Assembly (NCBI RefSeq): GCF_017591425.1 | Contig: NW_024466607.1 | Location: 12,284,501 to 12,348,500 of the forward strand | DNA from: Ochotona curzoniae | Lineage: Eukaryota; Chordata; Mammalia; Lagomorpha; Ochotonidae | Length of the DNA stretch: 64,000 bases | Direction of reading: 5' to 3' | Notes under the pieces: generated by a model | Databases searched by the model: none | What the model was told of the DNA's origin: nothing | What the model saw: only the letters and a program-made list of their open reading frames with translations | Made by a program: the position numbers and the translations under genes | Part shown: positions 22,380 through 32,749 of the stretch, piece by piece | Numbering within the stretch: position 1 is the first letter of the stretch | How the letters are laid out: every line of letters starts with the position of its first letter

Positions 22380-25300
22380 TGCACTTTTTATTCAGATCGT
22401 TTTGGACCTAGAGTCTTTAGCTGGCTTCAGCCTAGAAAAGTGTCTGTATATGAATATTTTTCTAGAGGGTGAGTCCACAGCTGTCCTGGGTTTTTCAGAG
22501 ATGCAAGATTAAAACACTGCAAAGAGCATGCTGCCAGCTTCATTTGGCATAGAGCAAATATTCAACATTTGTCTGCTGAATTGAACTGAGGATTAATGGG
22601 GGGCATGGAGGTGGGTCCCAGAGGGACAACACTGCTTACCCAGAAAGGCTGCCCATGGGGAATATCTCCCATGTTGCTATAGCTGAAGTCATGGCTATGG
22701 AGGTTGGGACAGGCTAGGTAAGTTTTGTGTTGAATCTATAGCCAGAACTTCAGACCAATCCAACTCATCTGGAGATGATATGTTCCTTGTGAATCTTACA
22801 GCCAGAACCCTGGTGAGAGTGAGAGACAGACAGAGTGAGAGAGAGAGAAAGAGAGAGAGAGAGGAATTTCCCATGTCTCTCCTGGATTCAGAGTATGGTA
22901 CCTGAATACTCCCTGAATGAATGGACCCATTAAACTTACCTAGAGGCCAAAAAATCAAACTCTCCTCCATCAGCTGGCCTACGGCTCATGTCCACGATGC
23001 AGAGAGATTGGGCTGGCCAGCCTTATACAGAGAAGTTAAATGAACAGAAATCTTTGGCAAAAGGGATGAAACAAATGCACAGGTAGAGGTGCATCTTTGT
23101 CAAACCAGTTGTCATGTCAGTGCTTGGGCCAGGTTTGTGTACGCTCAAGGAGGCACTTTAAAGCGCTGGATATGATCATGGTTGAGCTCTGCAGTCAGAG
23201 ATGTGGAGTACGATCAGGGCAGAACACGAGGCCCTCCATGCTTAGCTAGCAGGAAACATGAAAATGTGTACGGCATTAAATGTGTAAAATCTGATTCGCT
23301 TGGATGGTTTAGCCCAAGAGTAAGGAACTCCAAGTTCGTCCAGCTTCCAGTCCGGGTTCTTGTTGGCCTTTGTGTTAGACAGGATGTGTTTCAGGGGGGA
23401 GATTTCCGTGGCTGCTGCAACCCAGAGAAGCCCGGTGCCCCAAGAAGAATGAGTGGAAGTGTGTCTCCCGGTCAACATGGAGGCCGGAAGTGTCCACCTG
23501 GAATTCAGTCAGGAAAAACAACAGCTTGCTCAGATGTTGAGCAGTCACACTCCTGGGAAAGCTTTCCTGATAACAGATCTGAAAAGATGGGTGTTGGGGG
23601 GATGAATGGTACAGGAAAAAGTTGGGACCGAAGGAGCTAAGCAGCCAAATTGTATGCATCTGTGTGTGCAGCAGAGCCAGTGGGGCGGGTGGGGGGGGTG
23701 GTACAGAAAAGTAGCTGCATTCTATTGTTGGTAATGCTGTATGTTTGAAATTCAGCCCACGCTCCAGCTCAGTCCCTTTCAATGCAGTTCTGGCACTAGA
23801 CTGGGGTCTTGGCAGCTCTGCGGGTGACCCTGAGTATAATAGCATGGGAAGGAATATGTGATGTGTTTTGAGCTCCTTGAATGCTTCTTAATCAAGTTAT
23901 GGTGAGGAGGTTCAAATTGCAGTGCTGGCATTATTTTAATTCACCTAGTGGAAAGTTATGGAAGCATATTTCATATAATTAGGGTCAGGAATGGATCTGG
24001 CATCATCTAAAGCAAATGCCCTGAACACGAAGCAGCTTTGGCTGGCATGATTTCTAGTCTTGAGAACTGCGAGTCTGGCAGTCATTAGTCAGGCCAGAGG
24101 AAGCAGTAAAGAGGCCACTGTTTGGCCACTCGCTGTCCAAGCCAGGGCCAGGAAGTGTGCAACTCCAGCAGCCAGCAATGAAAGGGCCCCTCTGGAATAC
24201 AGCAAGACGCTGTGGATAATGACTTGTGTCTGGAACATCTCTGGAAGCTTGAGGAATGCTAATTTAATTGTGCGGTAGGCTAGGGAAGTAAGTAGCCCTT
24301 GTTTTACAGATGCTAGGCATTCTGGGAGCTGGGTCTCCTAGAGGCTCACCAGGTATCCTGGAGTGAATTGGTCCAGAGTGAACTGCTGAGAAAAGAAAAG
24401 AAAGAATCCAGCATTACCAACACAGTTGATGAACAGACAGCAGATTTGGAGTGGAACTGCAATGCTTAATACAGATGCTTCCATTTGGGATCAGAAAAAA
24501 AAAAGGCAAATAAACAGTCCTGAGCCTCAAAGCTGTTGAACTATTTACATGACAGGATGGCAAAGCAAGCCCCCAGTCAGCCTCATGGTGTTCTTGGGCC
24601 ACCAGCCTCCAGGGAGACTGGCTGGCAGTGTGGGCAAACCTGGTGTGAACAGCTTGCTGGTGGACGCCATGGAGCCAGGGCAGACAGGCGCACATGGCAC
24701 TGGTCGTGGTTGCCATGCCTTCCCCTTCTGGCCACTCCCAGCAGTTGTCTCAGAGCTAAGACCAGCAGCCTGGGCTCCATGTCCCAAGGGGAGAGTTGGT
24801 GCGCAAGGAACTGACGTCTGTCATGGACAACAGAGCAGATGGGTGGCAGGATGAGGAGGGAAAGCCTCGTAGAGATAAGTCATCTAAGAAAATCCCATAC
24901 AACAATGACTCAAACAAGATGGAAGCTGCTTCTCTGCTGTGACACACCCTGGACATTAGCAGTCCAGGCGAGATAAAACAACTTTTGGATGCAGTGACGT
25001 AGACTTCTTCCATCTTATTTCTCCACAATCCCTAAGTTATTGCCCTTTTCTAAATAGTCTATTCCCAAGAGAACAACCTGGAAATTTCACATAAAACTTC
25101 CATTGGTCATAAATAACCACGTGATCATACTTACCTGCAAGGGAGGCAAGGAGCAAGGTGGCATGTCAGCCAAGGCTTCGGCTTTCTGTTACAAGTCTCC
25201 CACTTTATGCTTTATCGTTGGCCCCTCCCCTTCCCAGCTCTCTAATCCCACACTTTCCAGCCTGTGCTCCCTGCAGCACTGCGGAGCCTCTCTCTACTGA

Positions 25301-25475
25301 GCCTTTTTAGCCACATTCTGTGACTATCATTGGCGCACTCTTCTTGTTTGTTCTCTTTTCACATTTTCTTCTTTTGGAGAAAATTAAAAATAAGGAATGT
25401 AAAGGTTGCTTCTTGCAGGAACATTGGGGAAGCACTTTTTTCTCCATGTAATTCCTTGGTATCCTGACCCTTTCA
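22380..25475. other. Unannotated stretch of about 3 kb
   Basis: Apart from the GA tract at 22.8 kb, no exon or familiar transposon is recognised. A + strand frame at 23182-23640 (152 codons) and overlapping - strand frames at 23375-23845 have no domain, signal peptide or splice context. I treat them as chance. Confidence 0.5.
22815..22863. repeat. (GA)n-rich tract
   Basis: An impure GA repeat ('gagagtgagagacagacaga', then 'gagagagagaaagagagaga') within otherwise unannotated DNA. Confidence 0.8.
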
Positions 25476-25489
25476 ACAATTACCTCCCT

Positions 25490-25800
25490 GGGCCAGCATG
25501 ATGGCTCAATTGGCTTATCTTCCACTTTACAGTGCTGGCATCCTATATGGGCACTGGTTCCTATACTGGCTACTCTGCTTCCCATCCAGTTCCCTGATAT
25601 GGAAGCTCCCTCCTTTCGTAGGAGGATGTCCCAAAGCCTTAGGACCCTGTATCTACGTGGGACACCCAGAAGAAGCTCCTGGCTCCTGATTTCAGCTCAG
25701 CTCAACTCCAGTCTTTGTGACCATTTGGGGAGTGAACCAGCAGATGCAGGATCTTTCTCTCCATCTCTGTAAATCTGCCTTTAAAAAACAATACAAACAA
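25490..25800 (+). mobile_element. C SINE with target-site duplication
   Basis: Head 'gggccagcatgatggctcaa', 'tggcatcctatatgggcact', 'tacgtgggacacccagaaga', 'gtgaaccagcagatgcagga' and tail 'gtaaatctgcctttaaaaaa'. The flanks 'attacctccct' (to 25489) and 'aatgcctccct' (from 25800) are the diverged target-site duplication, so both ends of the insertion are fixed. Confidence 0.92.
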
Positions 25801-25811
25801 ATGCCTCCCTA

Positions 25812-26410
25812 AATGCAGTGGGTGCCTTTTGAACACACAATGTGCCTCTAACATTATCTGCATTCTCATGTGCTCCCCAAAAAACTAAATAGCTAATTGC
25901 AAATACTCATTTAGGCTTGGGGATAGCAATGCGGATATACAGGCAGGAGAGACTGGACATCCCCTGGGCAGCAGCCAGACCACCCATAACAACAGAACTC
26001 TCACATAAGAAGTCTAGTAAGCTGAATCATGGCTTTTGAAGCAAATGACCCAGAACAAGCAGGACTTAGTTAAAAACTGCCAACTTTACTATTATTTGCC
26101 ACATCTTTCCAACTCTGGGCCAGCCAGCCAGCCAAAGTCAAGTATGTTCTCCTAAACAATCACTTAGGCTGTCTGCTCTCAACAATCCAACACCAACACC
26201 GCCCCTCGGGCACTGAAGCCTTCTCACTTTTCTGTTGTTATATTCTCCCATCACCATGCCTGGCTTTGGGTCTCTGCTGAAGGCTTCGGTTGTGGCTGAT
26301 TTCCTTGCTGTAGTGAGCACTGAATTGAACCTCTGCTTGTCTTTACACCTGTATAATGCTCGCTGGGCTGCTGCCTGTGTAAAATCAATGCTTGTTATGC
26401 TGATTACTGT
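25812..26410. other. Unannotated stretch
   Basis: No gene or repeat recognised. Confidence 0.5.
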
Positions 26411-26415
26411 GTATG

Positions 26416-26541
26416 AAAGGAATTCAAGATGCTCTTGGAAAACAGACTTACAAGTTTTTGGGAGGTGCAAAAACTTTTTGAAACTCTTGCTTATATGTAT
26501 TTTTTCATCATATGCATTCTTCCATGAACATTTGGAAGACT
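26416..26541 (+). mobile_element. Mariner-like mini-element, copy 5
   Basis: 'ttcaagatgctcttggaaaa', 'ggaggtgcaaaaactttttg', 'tgtattttttcatcatatgc', 'attcttccatgaacatttgg' and 'aagac' follow the family order. The left tip is the most diverged part. Confidence 0.65.
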
Positions 26542-26572
26542 ATATGTATGAATGCATTGTAAAATTCTAGAG

Positions 26573-26800
26573 GACATGATGCAATGGCATAGCAGGTAAA
26601 GCCCAAACCCCTAATGCTAACATACCATGTGGGAACTGGTTCAAATCCTGGTTGCTCCACTTTCATTCCAGCTTCCTGTCAAAGAATATGGGAAGGAGAC
26701 TCAGATGAGATGACGGAGCTCCAGTTCCAGCCATTGTGGCCATCTCTCCTTTGTTTAACTCTGCCTTGCAAATATATATGTAAATCTCTCTTTTTAGAAA
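26573..26800 (+). mobile_element. C SINE, shortened sense copy
   Basis: Head 'gatgcaatggcatagcaggt', 'aaagcccaaacccctaatgc', 'ccatgtgggaactggttcaa', 'atcctggttgctccactttc', then an internal deletion to 'ttccagccattgtggccatc' and the tail 'tgtaaatctctctttttaga'. About 100 bp of the usual body is missing. Confidence 0.75.
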
Positions 26801-26802
26801 AG

Positions 26803-26862
26803 TTGAACCGAAATAAGCTAATCATTTATTTCCGTTTACCACAAGCTTTTTAAAGTCTTCTC
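26803..26862 (-). mobile_element. Mariner-like mini-element, partial copy 6
   Basis: 'gttgaaccgaaataagctaa', 'tcatttatttccgtttacca' and 'caagctttttaaagtcttc' correspond to the right half seen at 5.1, 10.9 and 32.35 kb. Confidence 0.45.
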
Positions 26863-27227
26863 AAGTACCTTACCCATTAGAAAAAAATTCTTAAAACTTT
26901 TACTTGCTCACTTTCCTGATAAAGAAAAAATGAGCAATAAAAATTATAAATGGTAAAGCGTGTGATCAAATAAAGTAAGTATTATCAGTTTCAACAGGTG
27001 GCATAAAAACAGAGTGTTTCAATCCCTGTTCAGGTGAAATGTCTCAGGTGGGCTTAGGATTGTCTCTTTTGTTTTATGAAAAGGCTATCATCAGTATGCC
27101 GAGAAGGAAAATCCAGGGTAGTCGTGTGTGAGCAGAGCTTCTGGGGCCCTAGCCTAGGCTGCAGTATCTGCCTGGAGCCTTGAAAAAGAGCTCTGGGCAT
27201 TGCTGGCCCTAAATGGTTCGACATTAC

Positions 27228-27230
<3 letters not shown>

Positions 27231-27286
<56 letters not shown>
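27231..27286. repeat. (CA)28 microsatellite
   Basis: A pure CA dinucleotide run of about 56 bp. It is long and uninterrupted, so very likely length-polymorphic. The cysteine/valine-rich frame on the other strand is an artefact of it. Confidence 0.97.
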
Positions 27287-27287
<1 letters not shown>

Positions 27288-27360
27288 CATGCTTTTTGCT
27301 CCATGTCTCTTACCTGGTGAATAACTCTTTGGAGTGATCTACTTCACATAAATAGGCAGA

Positions 27361-27473
27361 GGGGTGCCAAAAGTTCATGGAAAATATAATTTTAAAAATT
27401 TGGGTACAAAAAAGAATTTGAGATTCATGCAGTTTCCTCATAATATGCAGTTTGCATGAACTTTTGGAAGACC
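27361..27473 (+). mobile_element. Mariner-like mini-element, copy 7 (best preserved)
   Basis: Left end 'ggtgccaaaagttcatggaa', right end 'tgcatgaacttttggaagac'. The two tips are inverted repeats over about 20 bp with few mismatches. The centre reads 'tttcctcataatatgcagtt'. No coding frame is present, as expected for a non-autonomous element. Confidence 0.75.
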
Positions 27474-27709
27474 TTCCCAAATGCATAAATTTTAATAAAA
27501 TTGACATCCAAATGAACTTTTTAATTCCACATAATTTTGAAGTCCAGCTGTCCTTGGCAAATGCCTCTCTAAGACCCACCATAGGATGGTAGGAAACCCC
27601 ACCACCGCCAACACAGCTCCAATAAGGAGCTTTCAGCGTACTGGATGGAATGTTTCGTTTTCTCTTATCAGGCCATGGTGAACAGCATTCAAATTAAACC
27701 TAGACAATT

Positions 27710-28034
27710 TTTTTTTAAAGATGTAATTAATTTTATTGGAAAGGCAGACATACAGGTCGAAGGAGATACAGGAATAAAGATTTTTCCATTAGCTGCTTCA
27801 CTCATCAAGTAGCCGCAATGACCAGAGCGGAGCTGAAGCGAAGCTAGAAGTCAGTAGCTGTTTCCAGGTCTCCTATTAGTTTTTAGGGTCTCAAGGCTTG
27901 GGCCATCTTCTACTGCCTTCCCAGGCCACAAGCAGAGAGCTGGATGGGAAATGGAGCAGCTGAGACACTAGCCAGGGCCCACATGGGATGCCAGCGCATA
28001 CAAGGATGTATCACTAGGCCATGGCGCCAAGCCC
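27710..28034 (-). mobile_element. C SINE with 14-bp target-site duplication
   Basis: Tail T9 then 'aaagatgtaattaattttat', body 'aggccacaagcagagagctg', head 'ccatggcgccaagccc'. The duplication is AAACCTAGACAATT at 27696-27709 and AAACCTCGACAATT at 28035-28048, with one mismatch, which fixes both ends. Confidence 0.95.
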
Positions 28035-28049
28035 AAACCTCGACAATTA

Positions 28050-29330
28050 GAGGCTAAAGAATTTCCCCATCACCAGCAAAGCAAGTAATATTTTATTTTG
28101 CAGATTTTAATTCAGTTTGTTTGTGAGAACAAAGGGCACTTTGTTCCCTTATTTTGGCTGAATTTTGATAGAAGTTTTAAGGCACAAATAGCCACAGAAA
28201 GGTTAGGGAGATATTTAGCGCTGGGATTGGACTCTGTCTGAAGTCTTTGTCTGTGGTGCCATTTATTAAAATGACATGGGACTATTCCTCCTGATTCCAA
28301 AGTTAAATTTTAAGCATCAGCGATAACTGCTGTGCAGTGTACTCTAGCATGCATAAGGGAACACGGATAGAGTGTGCCAGAATGAAATATCAAGCCTCAA
28401 TGACGTGACACTGAGTAAAGAATCTCTGGGGCTTAACAGACCTCAACGGACTAAACTTGTGGTTTTCACCAGGAACATAAACAGTTGATGGATGGAGAGA
28501 AGGATACCTACCAGCAGACGATGGGTGTGAGCACCAACAGAATGGTGTTAATTGATTGCAGTGCTTAAAAAAAAAAAGCATTAAATATGGATGCCAGGAA
28601 CAAACTAATTATACATAGTCCTATGAGCTTCTCACCCTCCAGGTGGAGCCTTACCTGTTTTGTGTTACAGGATCCTTCATGCTTTCTTAATTAATCCCCA
28701 GCAGCCCTGGAAACAAGCTCTAATATTTCCTGTATTTTAAACTCCCAACAGACATCCTTATCCTGGAGGCAGGTGTGGTGTCAACATTGCTGTAAACATG
28801 ACCTCTTGACTAAGCCTAAGCAAGCCCCTGGCCCAAGACTCTTCCCAGTGAGATCCCTTACCCTGGCTCTCCATCAACCCTTGCCCTGGTCCCTGAGTGC
28901 CAGCTTTGTGCTCTGGCCTCTCTCCTGTGGCACACCTGTTGCCCATCCCCTTCCACACTCTCTGGCCACAGCTTCCAAGCCCTGCTCCTCCTGGTTCCAT
29001 CCTTGATCTCACTTTCCTGGAAACCATTCTCAGGTACTCCCTGTCCAGCCTCCTACCTTCAGACCATTACTGCCTTTCCTTCTTTAATTTTTTTTTAATT
29101 ATGAGATAAGCATGAAGATCCCACTTAGGATAGGGAAGGCGACTAAAGATCATGACCTCTACTCTAGAAATGTGGAGAACCAGATGATGTTCAGATGTCT
29201 TGAGTCTGTCAGAGGTCACAAGAAAGCCACGTGACATAAATGCCAAAGGTGACAAACCCCGTTCAAGCAGGCGTAAGACACAAACATTGTTTTGATTTTG
29301 GTAAAGTATGGAAGGATGGAATTAGCACAA
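28050..29330. other. Unannotated stretch
   Basis: No firm feature. 28.8-29.05 kb is C/T-rich and could be a diverged L2 piece, but I could not convince myself. Poly-T lies at about 29087-29096. Confidence 0.45.
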
Positions 29331-29334
29331 CCTA

Positions 29335-29955
29335 CCATTACATGTAAAAATGTTCATAGTATCAACCTATAAAGCTTAAGGAATTATTGGAGAATTAACA
29401 CCTGTGTAAATTACCACCAAGCCAAGAGACAGGGTACGTGTTTCTTACCTTCAGCGACTCAACTGGTCTTTGTGGAAGCCTGGCTTCACTCTATGCCAAG
29501 TGTGAGTCCTTAATTTGCTGAGTTGAGTTTGCCTTTTAAAAGTCTTTATGGGGTGGGAGGAGACAAGCATTGGATGTGGTCAAGATGCTGCTTGGGATGC
29601 CTGAAACCCACAGTTGAGTCCCAGTTCTTCCTAACTCCAGCTTCCTGCTAAAGGTGATGATGGCTCAAGTTGTTGGGTGCCTCCTCTACCTGTGGGAGAC
29701 TCAGGTTAAGTTCCCAGCTTCTGGGTCTGGCCTAGGTCAACGTTGACTGTTGTAGGCATTTGAGAAGACCAACAGATGGAAGATCTCTCTCTCTCTCTCT
29801 CCCCATCCTCTCTCGTTGAAATAAATAAAGAAGTAAATAACAGCTTAACAAAAAAGCTTTATAAAATGGAATCATACAATAGATCATCTTCAGTAATATT
29901 GTGCATATGAAGTTCTACCCTGTTGCTGTAGCTATAATTTATTCCTATGCAATTT
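29335..29955 (-). mobile_element. Antisense L1 fragment split by a SINE
   Basis: 'attggagaattaacacctgt', 'aattaccaccaagccaagag' (left part, to about 29545) and 'aaaatggaatcatacaatag', 'atcatcttcagtaatattgt' (right part, 29862-29950) are both in antisense L1 3' order. The C SINE at 29551-29838 separates them. Confidence 0.5.
29551..29838 (+). mobile_element. C SINE, old sense copy
   Basis: 'gagacaagcattggatgtgg', 'tcaagatgctgcttgggatg', 'ttgagtcccagttcttccta', 'gatgatggctcaagttgttg', 'gaccaacagatggaagatct' and a (TC)n tract before 'gttgaaataaataaagaagt'. It is diverged but complete. Confidence 0.75.
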
Positions 29956-29959
29956 TGCT

Positions 29960-30180
29960 CCTGACTTCTCCCCTCTTAATGTCTGTCCCCCACTGTGCCA
30001 CTTAGTCCCTTCCTGCCCAATTATCATCCAGCTTTAGAAGTCAATGCAAATGCCCCTTTTGTCCTCCAGGATGTCCTCAATAGAGCTCCAAAAGAGTGCC
30101 ACTCCTCTACGACTTTGAACTTGCAGCTCCATTTCTCCCTGCTGTTCAACATGGTGGTTATTCATGCTGTGGTTTGAGTA
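29960..30180 (+). mobile_element. Possible L2 remnant
   Basis: 'agaagtcaatgcaaatgccc' and 'cttttgtcctccaggatgtc' resemble the L2 3' region ('caaatgtcacctcctccaggaagccttcctgacc'). Weak evidence and uncertain ends. Confidence 0.3.
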
Positions 30181-30239
30181 TGTTGCTACTGTGTCCTCAG
30201 CACCAAACAACTGAATTATTCTATTCATGTGGGATCCTG

Positions 30240-30240
30240 C

Positions 30241-30276
<36 letters not shown>
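30240..30276. repeat. (GA)n microsatellite
   Basis: GA repeat with two AAAG-type interruptions, just upstream of the LTR at 30.35 kb. Confidence 0.9.
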
Positions 30277-30278
<2 letters not shown>

Positions 30279-30351
30279 TGCTAAGTGCTCTGCCAGGCTT
30301 AGGTAGATGCACTCACCCATCTCATGCCTGCTCAGTTCTTGGGTTCCTGGC

Positions 30352-30705
30352 TGCTGTGATTTGAGTATGTCCTTAAAAGTTCATATTTGGAAACTTCATC
30401 CTGAAATTCATATCCTAATGGCATTTGTAGGTGGAGCCTTAGGCAAGGTTCTGAGTGTGGTATTCCCCGTGCTGGCATTATTGCCTTTGTGAGAGAACTG
30501 AGTTAGCAAGTTTGTTCTATCTCCCCAGGTGCTCTCCATGCCATTATAATAGCACAGCAGGTAGAGCCTCACCAGATGTCAGGCATATGTGAGCACTGCT
30601 GGTGAACTTCACAGCCTCCAGAGTCACGGGCCATTGAACCTCTGGTCTTTCTAAAAATACCCAGCCCTGAATATTTTGTTATAGCAACAGAAACAGACTC
30701 ACACA
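30352..30705 (+). mobile_element. MLT1-like solo LTR (ERVL-MaLR)
   Basis: It begins 'tgctgtgatttgagtatgtc', continues 'cctgaaattcatatcctaat', 'ggtggagccttaggcaaggt', 'gtagagcctcaccagatgtc', 'acttcacagcctccagagtc' and ends 'atattttgttatagcaacag...ctcacaca'. This is the standard MLT1 LTR order, including the 'ccagcctccag' and 'attttgttatagcag' blocks. It starts TG and ends CA. Flanking CTGGC (30347-30351) and CTGCC (30706-30710) fit a 5-bp duplication with one mismatch. It is an ancient non-coding endogenous-retrovirus relic. Confidence 0.75.
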
Positions 30706-30719
30706 CTGCCAGTCTGCCT

Positions 30720-31870
30720 TCTTATTAATGTTTGATTATCTCCAGGATCCTGTAGATGCCACAGTGCAGGACTGTAGCTTGTACTGTGAGGTACGTTGAA
30801 GGCCAAGTTTCCAATCCAAGCTATTTCCATCATACCTGTGTCTCTTACGGAAGAGACGCGCAGAACATCGGCTGGCTCTTTGAGTATTATTTGGATCCTA
30901 AGTAAACAGAAGTTTCCTTTCTGGCTGTGTCAGATTAAACAAGTCGATATGTTATTTCATTTTGAATGAAAACAGAGCAATGTTTCAGTCATGTGTATTT
31001 TGAGAAATGGAAACTGGGGAGACTAAGTTGGTGCATTTTTTCATGACCTGTTCTAGAGAACAAGGCAGTTAAGAAATGCAAACAAAGTTACCTCTGAGGT
31101 CTAAAAAGGGGCTTGAACTGGAGAGGGACATGTAGGGGCACCAAGGCCCCATGACAATTGTCCTGAGCACCGAGTCTCTTGCCACAGCCTCGGGGAGGCC
31201 CCGTTGCCTGGTAGGAACCCTTTGCTTCGGTTGTGAGTCTTGCCTCTCTATTGTTGATTACACTCTACAGAGACTGGAAGTTGAAAACATCTGTAAGGTG
31301 GGAAGAGGAAGAAACAGCAAGAGCCTCACTGTGAGAGCTGTGTCTCCAGGGACTGAGTCAGCATGGGGAGGAGTTCAGGAGGGCATCTTTCTATATCGTC
31401 TCTGGATTGTTAGACATTCTTGAGGGAAATCAAAAGATTGGATAAATAAAGCACAGGGACAAAATGTAATATTGTTTTCTTAGAACATACAAAAACATTC
31501 ACCCACAGACTCTCCCACCTCCAAGGTTAGGGGTGCATAGTCTGCCTGCCCCAGACCTTGTCTTCACTCCCCAGCCAGTGCCCTCAGCCCAGCAGCAGCT
31601 TCTCCCCGTCTTGGACATTTCCCTCCTTCTCTGTCTCCCTTCAAGGAAGCCTTGGCTAACTTGCCATGCCTAAGAGATATTGCTCTTATCTTTCCCATAC
31701 TTGACCACACCTAAATTCATTCCATCCACTGAGGGGCCTGCCTCAACTGGCTGTTGTGTTTGATTAATTTGTGATAAAGTAATAATGCTTGGGCTAATGC
31801 CTGAATTTTTTTTTTGTACATGTTTCAAGAGGAAACATGTTTTAAGAGTTAAATGCATGATCTGGCGTTC
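30720..31870. other. Unannotated stretch
   Basis: No recognised exon, repeat or simple sequence. Confidence 0.5.
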
Positions 31871-31881
31871 TGCTTCTAAGA

Positions 31882-31950
31882 GTACTTCAAGAAGTTCATA
31901 GAAAAGGAAGCTAAAAAGTGAGTTTGTTTTAGTGCCAATTTTTTGTGAAA
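31882..31950 (+). mobile_element. Mariner-like mini-element, truncated copy 8
   Basis: 'tacttcaagaagttcataga', 'aaaggaagctaaaaagtgag' and 'tttgttttagtgccaatttt' are the left half of the family, cut off exactly where the next copy begins at 31951. Confidence 0.65.
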
Positions 31951-32402
31951 TCTTCAAAAAGTTAATGGAAAATGTCTTATGAAAACTCATGAATGGATTT
32001 CTACTTTTCTTTTGTAAGATTTATTTATTTTTATTGAAAAGGCAGATTTAAAGAGAGAGACAGAGAAAAAGATAATCCATCTGTTGGCTCATTCTCGAAA
32101 TGGCTGCAACATCAAGAGCTGAGCCTCTCTGAAGCGAGGAGCCAGGAACCTCTTCTGGGTCTCTCATATGGGTGCAAGGTCCCAAGGCTTTGGGCCATCC
32201 TTGACTGCTTTCTCCATCCACAAGTAAGAAGCTGGATGGAAAATGGAGTAGCCAGGACATGAACTGGTACCATATGCGATTCTGGCACTTGTGAAGCAGA
32301 GGATTAACTAATCAGGCCATTACACTGAGTCCTTCAACTTTTCTTTTGCACCAAAATAAACTTGCCTTTTAATTTTCATTTTTCTACAAATACTTTGAAA
32401 TA
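31951..32402 (-). mobile_element. Mariner-like mini-element, copy 9, interrupted by a SINE
   Basis: Left part 31951-32014: 'cttcaaaaagttaatggaaa', 'atgtcttatgaaaactcatg', 'aatggatttctac'. Right part 32337-32402: 'ttgcaccaaaataaacttgc', 'cttttaattttcatttttct', 'actttgaaatatcc'. Joined conceptually, the order matches the 10.8-kb copy. The SINE at 32015-32336 sits between two copies of an element-derived 12-bp direct repeat. Confidence 0.75.
32015..32336 (-). mobile_element. C SINE inserted into the mini-element
   Basis: Tail 'taagatttatttatttttat', 'tgaaaaggcagatttaaaga', body 'gaagcgaggagccaggaacc', 'tgggtctctcatatgggtgc', head 'aatcaggccattacactgag'. The perfect duplication ACTTTTCTTTTG flanks it at 32003-32014 and 32337-32348, so it is younger than the mariner-like element. 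Confidence 0.93.
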
Positions 32403-32431
32403 TCCTCATGTATGCTAAGGAAATCGTCCTG

Positions 32432-32748
32432 AGTGGGCATTTGGTGGAGTGGTTAGGCCTCTGTATGGAACACCCACTTCCTGCGTTGGAATGCCTTACT
32501 TTGTATCTGGGCTAAGGGCCCAGTTCCAGTTTCCCGTTAGGGTGTACCTCTGAAGGCAGTAGTGATGGTTCCCGTCCTTGGGTCTTTGCCATCCACACCA
32601 CAAAGACTTGGGTTCCCTGTTCCTTTTTTTTTAATCTAGATCAGCCCCGGGTATGGCAGGAATTTGGGGAGTGAACCAGCAGATGGAACTTCAGTTTTTG
32701 CATTCATTTCTCTCTCTGTTGCTTAGACAAATCAACACTAAACAAAAG
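32432..32748 (+). mobile_element. C SINE, diverged sense copy
   Basis: 'gtgggcatttggtggagtgg', 'gtagtgatggttcccgtcct', 'ttggggagtgaaccagcaga' and the tail 'catttctctctctgttgctt'. An extra T-run at 32624-32632 interrupts the body. Confidence 0.7.
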
Positions 32749-32749
32749 A

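Noticed and set aside
23182..23640. 152-codon + strand open frame, with an overlapping 156-codon frame on the other strand at 23375-23845
   Set aside because: Both strands are open over the same bases and neither resembles a protein family. No promoter or exon signals are present.
27054..27290. Cys/Val-repeat frame on the - strand
   Set aside because: It is simply the translation of the (CA)n microsatellite.
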